Assembly (NCBI RefSeq): GCF_024362695.1
Contig: NC_065421.1
Span: 8,866,598 to 8,930,597, forward strand
Source of the DNA: Pectinophora gossypiella
Lineage: Eukaryota > Arthropoda > Insecta > Lepidoptera > Gelechiidae
Direction of reading: 5' to 3'
Length of the DNA stretch: 64,000 nucleotides
Shown: in pieces, positions 43,441-53,600 of the stretch
Layout: each line of letters begins with the position of its first letter
How positions within the stretch are numbered: the stretch's first letter is position 1
Program-made: the position numbers and the translations under genes
Notes under the pieces: model-generated
The model's input: the letters and a program-made list of their open reading frames with translations, nothing else
Told to the model about the DNA's origin: nothing
Databases searched by the model: none

Positions 43441-44340
43441 ATGATGATGACAATGTTGTTACAGATTTTGAGCCACTATTCTAAGAGCCGGCCAGAAGCA
43501 CAGTTCGGTCAACTGTTTGTATAAGGTACTTACCTACCACAAACAATCTACTTAGGTACTTACCTATATCAAAAACTTTTTACTCAGGTACTTACTTATG
43601 TGGAAACTAAAGATACGTTATTTAAAAAAAAAAAAAACAATTCCATGAGTGTCTCCATATTGTGCCCGGCTAAATACCTAGTGAATGCTATGACCATGAG
43701 GCAAATCTTTAATAAGTCACGTAAAAAAATATCACGATTGAAGATTTTGAAGGAATCTTAATTTGGAACATGCCCTAAAACTAAACATATTATTTAGTTA
43801 CTTACTCGCAATTTACTTTTTACAGAAATTAAACAAAATAAAATGAATTCAAATACACTTATCTAACACTATTTACACGAGAATTCAGCGAATCTACCAC
43901 GAAATTTTGGAAAACGTTTACGGAGAGCCTCCGAAGGCTCGATCTTGCCTTTAGAAGTCGATACCGCCCCTATGACAGCTGCAGCCAATCAGAAGCCACC
44001 ACCCTCATCTCACCCTCTCATCGACCAATCACAGCTCCTCAATATGGTGCCAACATGGTTAGGGTTGCATCTCGCTGGTCCCTGCTATTGTTGACCAAAA
44101 ACTGTTTTAGTGCAGGTGACTTTTAGGTGGAATTTAGAACGTGTCGCAAAATTAATAAAATGGTCACGATCATATTTCGTATAGTATGCCAGTATAATGT
44201 TTTGATTTAGTACATTTTGGCGTTTGGTTTGCGCTGGTCGGTGGGTCGTGTCATCTTGTGATCTCGCTATATCTGGTCGCTGGTGCCAGTGGTTTAGTTC
44301 TGGTGGTGTAGGAACAGGTATCAAGATTCATTTCCCGCTG

Positions 44341-47239
44341 ATGTCCTACGGGAGCGAGACGCCGCACGTCTGGAGTAGCTCAGCCGTGAGTTTTATTTTT
44401 TCCCTATTTGATTCGAAAATCCGTCAGTTTAATTAACAGCCTCCGTGGTCATGTGATTACTTTAATTCCATAAATAACGGGGGACTTAAAAGGTCCAAAG
44501 GTCGCTTTAAGTATTGCTTTCTTAGATGATTTTTTTTCAATGTGGCCTTTTTAACCCCCCTTATACCCCCTGTTATCTAAAGGTAAAGTAACCCCCCCTA
44601 AGAAAAGTGACACCATCCCCTAAGAATTGTAAAAATTACACTAATTTTCCGATCCGGAAGTAGGTCATCTAGCGCCGTTTATCTTTTTTTGGATGGCGTA
44701 ACGCAAGTTAATAATATTTTGACTCCTACTTTTTTTTGCTTTTGACGATAAATGTTTGAAAGAAGGGTAACTTTATACATTTTAATTTTATCCTGGTGAC
44801 AGGGCAGCGAGGTGTCTCCGTATGGGCCGCTGTGGGACGCGCCGCCTGCGCCCGTGCCATACCCCGACATCCTGGCTTTCCCGCCTGCCGATCTCGGTAG
44901 GTATCATTAATCAACATGACGTCATGGACGTCGTGGCGTATCTTCTTGAACATAAACAGCATAATACGTCCATCTGCTGGACACAGGCCTCCCCTCAATC
45001 ATCTGAAAAAAAGTTGAAAGATAGCGTGAAGGAAGGAGTATGGACTCCATAACAGGGCCGTTACGTAAAGTACCTTCAAAAACAAGGCCTTTTAGTAATG
45101 GCGATTAATTATATTCAATAAGGCGATTCCATAATTATCCGGGTTGAATATTACTGAAGGAAAGTAGGAAGTACATAAACTCACTTTCACCCAGTGGGAT
45201 GGTCAGACACACACAGTGTTTTGAAGAGCACCTAATCGTCAGTACTCAGTACGCGTGGAGGCATACTACGGCGGATTATAAAATCCAACTGCATTATAAG
45301 TATGTACTTATGAGCGTACGCAGATAGCCAGTGTGTAGAGTAAAGGTGCTCTCTCACTAGGAGCATTCGCGTGTATTGTAACGTAACAGATCCGAGGAGA
45401 ACTGCTTATAAGCAGATATGCAGTATTGTAACGTAATGCTCAAAATGGATTCATAATTATTACATTACAGGGGAATGAATGAAAAGGTAAAAGGTATACA
45501 CAGTTTATGAGACAACATGAACAGGAGTAATGCTAATTTGCAGTAGGTACCAAAATCTACGAGTTCATTATTTTTCGCTGTTACCTGGATGTAATCACTG
45601 CGAACCGAAATATCTCCAAGGAGACAGATCCGCTTTCGACTTCGTCTACTTGTCGAGGGACGATTCCCTTACGCCATTTCCCTTTCTTCTTCGTACCAAT
45701 GGTGGTCTTCATATGGCGGTATCACAAGTATGTCCGCAGAATGTAATTGTCACTCATCCTTACAACCTAACCCCTACCTTTGTCTATCTGACTATCAACT
45801 AGACTACCATGAAAGCTTTCTTTTGCAATATTTTTTGTACAACCATCATTCGACAGTATGGTCTGCGGCGGGGTGCGGTCGCGGCGGCGCGCGCGTCCCT
45901 CCAGGCGGGAAAAAGCCGCGCAGGCGCGTCGCGTCTGTCGCGCAGCGTCGCGCCGCTAACATCCGCGAGAGACGGCGCATGTTCAACCTTAACGAGGCCT
46001 TCGACAAGTTGCGACGAAAGGTACGTAATACGCACGATTAGCAGGATACTTCGACACACAGGTTAACAGGTTAGTTAGACAAGTTGGTTAAAATCGTCTG
46101 TACAGTCATGAGCAATATAATGTACCCAGTTTAGGACTCTGTCGCACTAACATATTTGACATTTAGTGAGACTTACAGTTCAATTTGTCAAAAAAGTTAA
46201 TGTGACATGGTACCAAAGTGTATACATAATATATTAATGCTCGTGACCGTACTGCAAAGGACGATATGAGAAAAGTACTAAGACCCTACATCATATTTAT
46301 TAGGAATATTAGGATGACAACATCCTAATATTCCTAATCACGCGTGAATAGAGGCGCGGGTGCGGCGAGTCGCGGCGTGATCTCTACCTGTCAACTTGCG
46401 AAACAAAATGGCCGCTTGCGCTTCCGCCTCGACTCCACCACGACGCCGACGCCGCTGCTTCGACTTACTTAAGTCCAGTGAGGGCGCTGTCATATATTCC
46501 TAAAGAAAAACTAGATGCGGTACAATTCCTGTGCGCCTGTGTTTCGACCACGTCTCAATCTAGTGAGCGACGCTCCTCAGAGGCACCGGTTCGAAGTAGA
46601 TACAGGTAGCTTGTGGTCTATCCTATTGACTATTTATGTAAGTAGATATATAGCTGGTGAAGCTGATACTGTTGACCACTATTTACAATGGTACAATGGT
46701 ACTTACATATCTACTTTCATTACTTCCGGTTCATTAAATCCTACTTACTAATAGGCTAGTTTCCAACTAGTCAAATCAGTTACTTTTTACTAAACGTCAA
46801 AACACGAAATTACTATGGAATTTGTATGAAAAAGCACACTGTGACGTCATCGAAAAACGTGATAAAATGTCGGACTTATTATTACGTTTTTCTTGATTAA
46901 AATTCATATATCAGTTGAATAGAAAACAGAAAATGTTTTTAGTTAGTTTTAGATCTGTCTTTATTTAGTAATCAGAATTTCATAATTTATCTTGAACCTA
47001 GTTCACGACCCATTTTGGGAGGAGGTTGTCTTTCCATCAGACAGATTATGTATAACTATGTGTTAATCACCCAGGTACCAACATTCGCATACGAGAAGCG
47101 ACTCTCGCGCATCGAGACTCTCCGGCTAGCCATCACATACATCAGCTTTATGTGTGAGCTGCTGCACGGCTCACCACCAGGGCCGCCGGCGCCCCATCCC
47201 CAACGGCATGTCTTCAGCGACGTTCCTTGGTGTGCTTAG
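44341..47239 (+). CDS. Fer3: bHLH transcription factor Fer3 (FERD3L/NATO3-like)
   Basis: Four exons (44341–44385, 44803–44896, 45857–46020, 47075–47239) join in phase to 154 codons plus TAG. The bHLH domain is split by the third intron at the usual place: basic region and helix 1 (AQRRAANIRERRRMFNLNEA, FDKLRRK) in exon 3, then VPTFAYEKRLSRIETLRLAI and TYISFMCELL in exon 4. The sequence is Fer3 type rather than Fer1 or Fer2 (RRRVASVAQRR before the basic region; VPTFAYEKRLSRIETL). It is a nuclear class II bHLH factor that dimerises with Daughterless and binds E-boxes; in insects it is linked to midgut and nervous-system development. The frame is also open upstream to an ATG at 44224, so 39 more N-terminal residues are possible. 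The last intron carries MITE-1 and MITE-4 copies. Confidence 0.93.
44940..45055 (+). repeat. Fragment of the 'cccactgctgggc' repeat
   Basis: 'ctgctggacacaggcctccc' and 'ctcaatcat' match the module at 50757–50860, in a Fer3 intron. Decayed. Confidence 0.5.
46100..46252 (+). mobile_element. MITE-1 copy in Fer3 intron
   Basis: Nearly identical to 41295–41442, with TIR-like ends 'gtacagtcatgagca' and 'tgctcgtgaccgtac'. Confidence 0.85.
46299..46338. repeat. Perfect 18-bp palindromic hairpin
   Basis: 'attaggaatattaggatg' (46299–46316), loop 'acaa', then its exact complement (46321–46338), in the Fer3 intron next to a GC-rich patch (46339–46460). Confidence 0.85.
46752..47010. mobile_element. MITE-4 copy in Fer3 intron
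   Basis: Parallel to 25609–25840 with high similarity. It ends about 65 bp before the last Fer3 exon. Confidence 0.68.
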
Positions 47240-47377
47240 ACTTTGAAATTCTGGTGGGAAATAAGAAATTACCTTCAAAGGCCTGCTTCAACATTCTGTT
47301 TGATAGCTTCATCTTGATAACACGATCCAAGGGGTATAAGCGAGTTGGCGGGGTGCAAAATTTTGTATGCGGTTTAC

Positions 47378-47466
47378 ATACATACAAAAACAGACTATAC
47401 ACGTCCCACTGCTGGGCACAGGCCACCCCCCAATCAACCGGAGGGGGTATGAAGCATACTCCACCA
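47378..47466 (+). repeat. Fragment of the 'cccactgctgggc' repeat
   Basis: 'acacgtcccactgctgggca' and 'ggagggggtatgaagcatac' match 50757–50850. It joins directly to the MITE-6 copy. Confidence 0.7.
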
Positions 47467-47469
47467 CGC

Positions 47470-47646
47470 GATTCGTTTTATACATTCCGTAAAGGGTGTC
47501 CCTTATTGCCACCACTGCCACCAAAAAATGCTTATAACTTTTGAGCAGCAAACCGACAAATTCTGATATTTGGTGACTTTCGACAAATTTTCTGTGTAGC
47601 CAGAACCCCAACTGTGATGATGGCAGTGCCAGGATAAAGGACACGG
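47470..47646 (-). mobile_element. MITE-6 copy
   Basis: Inverted relative to the copy at 48885–49072. Shared: 'aaaaaatgcttataactttt' and 'ttctgatatttggtgacttt' (inverted in the other). Ends carry 'cc[gt]t.a..ggtgtcc'-type inverted repeats. Confidence 0.75.
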
Positions 47647-48355
47647 CTTAACGTGCCCTCCGAAGCACGGAATCATCTTACTTTTTCGGACAATCAGGTT
47701 ATTCAAGGCTGAAAAGTCCTTACCAAAGGCGGTTTTACATCATCTTGCTTGCTGCATAAACAACTAATAACTAAGGGTTCTGTTTCAAGACTTACTTACT
47801 GATATCTGTTTGATACTATAGATAGCATATCTAAAACTTACCTGGCAGATTGTTAGTCTTACTAATTGCAATTGCAACTGTTACTACTCATTGTAAACGG
47901 AAATTATAGTCATAACCTTAACACATTCTAGTCTTCCATTAGTCGTATATATTTTAAATTAATGTGTAAGTATTTAGTATTAAGAATGTACCTTATTAGA
48001 TATATCGTTGTGTATTAAACGGATAAAAATGAAACCAAGCAATTTTATTTCGGATTTCTTAAATTAGCTACCTACTTTACTTATGATTTTCAGCGTTCAG
48101 CTGATGATGTTGGAAAACCACCTCACAATCCACACGATAGAAGAAGAAGCGTTCAGCTGGTTGGAAATCACCCCGGTTAGGTATTTTACAAATTTTCCAG
48201 CTAGCTTGCAGTTCAAATGCAATTCGGCTGTTACTTACAGCCCCACGTTGGCAAATTATGTATGTAACATACTTACGCACGATCCATTAGGTACTAAAAT
48301 AATTAAATAATAATAATATTATAAATGCGAAATTAACTGTGTAGTCATCTGTTAC

Positions 48356-48636
48356 GGCCTCTGTGGTCCAGAGGTTGAGCGTTGGGCACACGATCCGGAG
48401 GTCCCGGGTTCGAATCCTTGTGGGGACATATTAATCACTTTGTGGTCCCTAGTTTGGTTAAGACATTACAGGCTCACCTGATTGTCCGAAAATCAGATGA
48501 TCCGTGCTTCGGAAGGCACATTAAGCCGTTGGTCCCGGTTACTATTTACTGATGTAAGTTAGCCATGAGCCATGTCAGGGGCCTTAGGAGGCTCAATAAT
48601 AACCCTGATAACAATGTTGATGAGGCTGGTAATTCA
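48356..48636 (+). repeat. SINE-A copy
   Basis: Head 'tggtccagaggttgagcg' and 'gggttcgaatccttg', then body. The 3' end stops at 'gctggtaattcac', abutting the fold-back at 48641. A 45-bp SINE-A tail fragment also sits at 48105–48150. Confidence 0.87.
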
Positions 48637-48640
48637 CTAT

Positions 48641-48861
48641 CCAATTTGATCTAAATCGGTTCAGCGGTTTAAGCGTGAAAGGTAACAGGGGGGTTAAAAT
48701 GGCCACATCGAAGCAATTCATCTAAGAAAGCAATGTTGCAATTTGACATTTGCGCATATAAAAGTAAGTGCGTAATGCAAACAAATGAATTCGATGTGGC
48801 CATTTTAACCCCCCTGTTACCTTTCACGCTTAAACCGCTGAACCGATTTAGATCAAATTGG
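48641..48861. repeat. Perfect 71-bp inverted repeat, 79-nt loop
   Basis: Arms 48641–48711 and 48791–48861 are exact reverse complements over all 71 bases (left arm starts 'ccaatttgatctaaatcggt'). The loop includes 'gcaatttgacatttgcgcat', which recurs at 49571–49590. A diverged relative of one arm lies at 44470–44580. Confidence 0.95.
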
Positions 48862-48884
48862 GTAGTTTTGATCTCCGAAATCGT

Positions 48885-49072
48885 TCCTTTACGGGTGTCC
48901 TTTAACCTGGCACTGCCATCATCATGGATCGGGATTCTGGCTACAGAGAAAATTTGTCGAAAGTCACCAAATATCAGAATTTGTCGGTCTGCCGCTCAAA
49001 AGTTATAAGCATTTTTTGGTGGCAGTTCTAGAATAAGGGACACCCTTTACGGAATGAATAAAACGAATCGCG
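48885..49072 (+). mobile_element. MITE-6 copy
   Basis: Ends 'tttacgggtgtccttta' and 'taagggacaccctttacgg' are imperfect TIRs. The body is the inverted counterpart of 47470–47646. Confidence 0.75.
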
Positions 49073-49805
49073 CGTGATAACTGCAGTTAACGCCGACTAA
49101 ATCGCGGGCGCAAAGTTAGTTATTCAATAAAATAAAATTATTATTATCATTAATACTGCAGGGCAAAGGCCTCTCTTCCCTTCTTCCACTCCTCAAATAA
49201 AATAAAAATATAATAATATTGTTGTGACTAAGTAGGTACACCTTGAAGTTCATTAGTATTAATCACACAATAAATTAATTACACAACTTAATTAACTGTC
49301 TATTGAGCAAAGTGAATTTTTGTCCTGCGTGTTTACGATTTAACGAATAAAATGGATATAACTTACAAGAGTAAAACTATAGGGGTAAGTAGAGCCACAA
49401 GTAACAAAAGACAAGTTTAAGCCAAACTTGATGATAAGGTCTTAATTTGGATTGTGAGCAGTGATTGGATATTCGCTTACTTATTTATTTAAACGTAAAA
49501 TTCCCATGAAATTACTTGTGGGTTAAAAAGGTCACATGGAAGCAATTCATCTAAAAAATCAATACTTGTTGCAATTTGACATTTGCGCATATAAAAAAGT
49601 AAGCGCGCAATGCAAACAACCCTTGTCTATGTAAGTTTTTTAATTTTTTTCCCTGAGGTGCCAGGGCTGGCAATTATTTTTGTCAAGGGGTAAGTTTGGC
49701 AATTCAGAGAGGAAATGCTGCTAGCTTGTTGGGAACTTGGCCTCGGTGCGATGTATTGAAAGTGGTGTTCTATTAAAAAAGTGTAAAAAAAAAAGAAATA
49801 AACAT

Positions 49806-50143
49806 TTATATTTTTATGCAGCATACTAGGTGTAAAACGAATTGATCGAATTAAAAACACTGTGCTGCGCTCAAAAACCGGTATAGCTGATGTTGGCAGG
49901 AAGACCGCCAGGCTAAAGTGGGACTGGGCTAGACACGTGTGCCGCATTTATCCGGAACGATGGGCAAAGATCATCACGCACTGGGTACCACAAAACGGAC
50001 ACAGTAGACGTGGTGGACTCCGGAAACGATGGCGCGATGATCTCGACGATTATCGAAAAGACTGGATAGAGCTCGCACAGAACCGGGATACTTGGAAAGA
50101 CATGGGGGAGGTCTTTGCTCAGCAGAGCGATCATACAGGCTAA
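49806..50143 (+). pseudogene. RTE-like LINE, 3' end of reverse-transcriptase ORF
   Basis: An open frame of about 110 codons reads as the C-terminal tail of an RTE-type endonuclease–reverse transcriptase: LKWDWARHVCRIYPERW, then a GGLRKRWRDDL block and DTWKDMGEVFAQQ before the stop. It is followed by an 'aataataat' tail, as is usual for RTE. The catalytic parts are missing: a typical 5'-truncated copy. Confidence 0.8.
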
Positions 50144-50601
50144 CAATAATAATAATTTTTATGGACGTTTATTTTTTTATAGGATTCTTTAAAACTTTGC
50201 AGTACGCATGTATCCGCGAAAGGGTAGGCAGAGGTGAATAGAATCTACTTTTATCCCACACCTACCTGAGATAAGGGTGTTTCTCATTCGTCCGATTAAT
50301 CCATTCAGTAAAATTCTATCGATTCAATAAGACTTATTTTTCTTGTACGCCAGACTAATCTAACACCTGTAGGTTAAAAGGGAAAATAAATCCTATTTGA
50401 CCGATCGGAGGAACAGGAAATATCCGATAATAAACCGCTGAAACCTTTCCACGTTATTTTTTTTCTCACTGTCCAATTGAGAATTACACAATCAAATGAT
50501 TGCATCTACTACATATTTCATCCCTAATGACTTCTTACAATTTCCTAATGTCCCAACACTGAGTCAGTGTCATCAAGGACTTTCTCTACAAATGACCTGA
50601 T

Positions 50602-50609
50602 TATATAAG
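50602..50609 (+). promoter_or_regulatory. TATA box of the secreted repeat-protein gene
   Basis: 'tatataag' lies about 32 bp upstream of an insect initiator-like 'ttagtt' (50632–50637) and 88 bp upstream of the proposed start codon at 50690. The spacing fits a TATA-dependent promoter, which is common for insect cuticle and secreted structural genes. Confidence 0.6.
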
Positions 50610-50689
50610 TTTATGGTAAGTGATTTTTGTGTTAGTTGTGATTGAGTTTGAGAAGGTACAAGTGTTACAAAAAAGTAAATTGTGGAACT

Positions 50690-53600
50690 ATGTGGTGGCC
50701 GACGGTCAATGTAAGTTGGAGTTTTATTTACTTAGTTATCATTTTTTTAGTTACATAACATAAACAGCCTATATACGTCCCACTGCTGGGCATAGGCCTC
50801 CCCTCAATCAACGGGAGGGGGTATGGAGCATACTCCACCACGCTGTTCCAATGCGGGTTGGTGGAGGTGTTTTTACGACTAATAGCCGGGACCAACGGCT
50901 TAACGTGCCCTCCGAAGCACGGAATCATCTTACTTTTTCGGACAATCAGGTGATTCAAGCCTGAAAAGTCGTTACCAAACAAAGGACAGTCTCACAAAGT
51001 GATTTTCCATCGGGTGAGTTCCCATCGGGAATCGAACCCGGACCTCCAGATAGTGAGCCTAATTGTCTAACCACTAGACCACAGAGGCTATTACTTTTTT
51101 AGTTAAGTATTATTTTTTTATTACTTAGGTATTAGTTATAAAGTCTAGAGCTAGATATTTCGTATGTATACGTGGTGATTTCTATCACAAGAAAAAAAAA
51201 TTCGGACAACTATCATATGAATGACTTAAGATGACTTTTTATAGATTTCTTTACATAAAATTCATGCTTGATTGAGGTAGGTATAAAAATAGAATTTACT
51301 GAAGGATGTTGGGACCCTCGCTATATAATTTTTGGCAACAATATATGGCGTAAGTGTAGTCACACCATTCGGTGATCGATTTTTTTTTGTAATAGATAAA
51401 CACCAAATGCGCTCTACATCTTTTTGTCACTACTTGAAGGTCTAGAGAACGTACAAGCATAAAAAAAGATTCTTATAAACCGTTCTTATTTTCTTCAGGT
51501 TTACTTTGGATCTGAAGCTATTGAGAACTTCCTATTTAAATGTTCTTTTTATTCCTTATTATTAGAAACTACATATAAAAAAATACATTATTATTTCACA
51601 AATATAATGAAGTCTCAGAAATAATAATAAATAAGAAAAAGACTAATTAAGTTTTACACAGAATGCGCTATATGTATGCCATCTAGGTAACGGATAGGAA
51701 CTAAACTAGGGTCTCTACACCCTTAACCCCGCATAAACTTCTAATTATTGTTTTTGCATTATTTTTAATTAGGATCACGGATGGTTACTTGCTTATAGAT
51801 ACTGCGTAAAATACCGAAACGAACCGAGTTCTTATTTGTCAAAAAATAGAAAATAAATGACGAAAGAATTTTATAAAAAAAAAACAAATTAGTCTCTTGT
51901 GGTTATAATTATTATTTATTTATTTATTCTTATCAAATCCTTAAATAACTTATTCACTTACTTACTTATTAGTTTGTAAATGGCTCTTTATCTACAGTCA
52001 TGAACAGCCATTTTTAATAACTCTACAAATAAGGACGCGGGTCATTTGTTACGCTAAACAATGGATACAGACTACCACAAACCTGTCCTACCTTGCCTGC
52101 CTATGTCTAGTAAAAATAGTAATGGTCCTACCTATGTAATACACGAAAAAAAAAAACACTTCAGAACCCCGATATCGACCACGCCAGCGTGGTTTACAAT
52201 TTCCCTCATTCAACGCGTATCGCTATCCACCCACTACGTTCGATTAATTCTTTCAAATATTACCCTATCAGACGACGCCCTGACCCGAGGTTCGCGCCCA
52301 ACTGGACACCCTCAGGCCGGTTGTCTTAAATTTAGTACCATGAGAGCCCTCAGCGCTCCCCATTTGTCCGGCCAAGTAGGTAATGCCATTTCCGACAAAT
52401 CTAGGAAACTATACAATTTAGTTACATTTTCTAAGGATGATATTTTTCTTTTACAGTGCGTGTTACTGGCATGCATAGCCACTGCAATAGCTACCAACAG
52501 CACCACCACTACTGACAGATCTAAACGAGACCTGCAGTTCTGGAAGGATCTGATCACAGCCAAACTTGGCATAAGTCAAGCTAAGCCAGTCCAAAATGAT
52601 GAACCTGTCCAGGTTATAAACATTCCCGGTTTTGAAAAAGTTGTGGTCAAAGCCGTACCTAAAGTGACAGTAGTAGAAGCACCACCTCCTATACAACAAC
52701 ACATACAAATGGACCCGACTATGACAGTACTACAATCGTATCTGGGAACTCAAACTCCTGAACAGACTTTGCTGGCACTACAACACGTCAAAGACATTCT
52801 GCAATCAGGACTACTGAAGGCTAGAGAAGAGGTTGTCCAAGTTATGCCGCCCCAACCGCAGATTGTAATGCTTCCCCCTATGGCACAGAGCCCAAGACCG
52901 TTATATGAAGTTTATGAGAGACCGCTGATTACTCCTTCAGTAGTTGCTCCACCACCAGAGTTTAGGCCGTATCCAGTCTTCCAGCCTGTTCCAGTGTTGC
53001 CCCCACCTCCAGAACTAAGGCCAATACCTGTATTCCAGCCATCTCCAGTATTCCCTGCACCAGTCCTAAGACGAAGGCCGTTCTTGCCACCTGTACCTAC
53101 ACTCCCACCACGACCACCAGCATTAATACCACCACCAATTCCTATTTCTGTATTGCCACCATTAACCCCTCAACCAATACCTGTCAAACCACCATGTCCA
53201 ATTGTGCCAGATGTTGTTGTGCCACAACTCAAGCCGCTGCCTATGCCGTTTAAGCCACCGCCTTTGCCTTTTAAGCCGCTGGTGTCGGTGCCAATACCGC
53301 CGATATTGCCATTACCAACTATTCCGACGAGCTATTCTTATAAGCAGGTGAAAGGTGATGGCATAGTCACGTATTCTGCAAAGGACAACCACGCTGTGGT
53401 GATACAAGAGACAAATGTACCTCTACCACCGCCGCCGTCATATATCATGGACAGATTCCAGAAGATCATATATGGTTTACCTCTGGGTGTCTCTACGATG
53501 TCGCATGTTTCGCCCATACCATTATACCCTGGACCGATTCCAGTCATATCACGACCGTCGAACGTTGAAGTCAGAGTGAGTCATCCTAATAAGGTCTATG

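Larger units (their letters stand above)
40012..44340. other. Intergenic stretch before Fer3
   Basis: No supported gene. It is built of repeats listed separately (40660, 40965, 41260, 41295, 41734, 42598, 43250) separated by AT-rich unique sequence. The 350 bp upstream of Fer3 (43990–44340) should hold its promoter, but I see no TATA box at a convincing place. Confidence 0.55.

Noticed and set aside
45530..45802. A 90-codon frame in the Fer3 intron
   Set aside because: No family recognised, and it does not fit the phase of the neighbouring Fer3 exons.
52061..52456. N-terminal 132 codons of the long frame at 52061–56494 as part of the secreted protein
   Set aside because: They cover an inverted interspersed repeat (52150–52412) and end in a strong splice acceptor; the signal peptide only starts after it.
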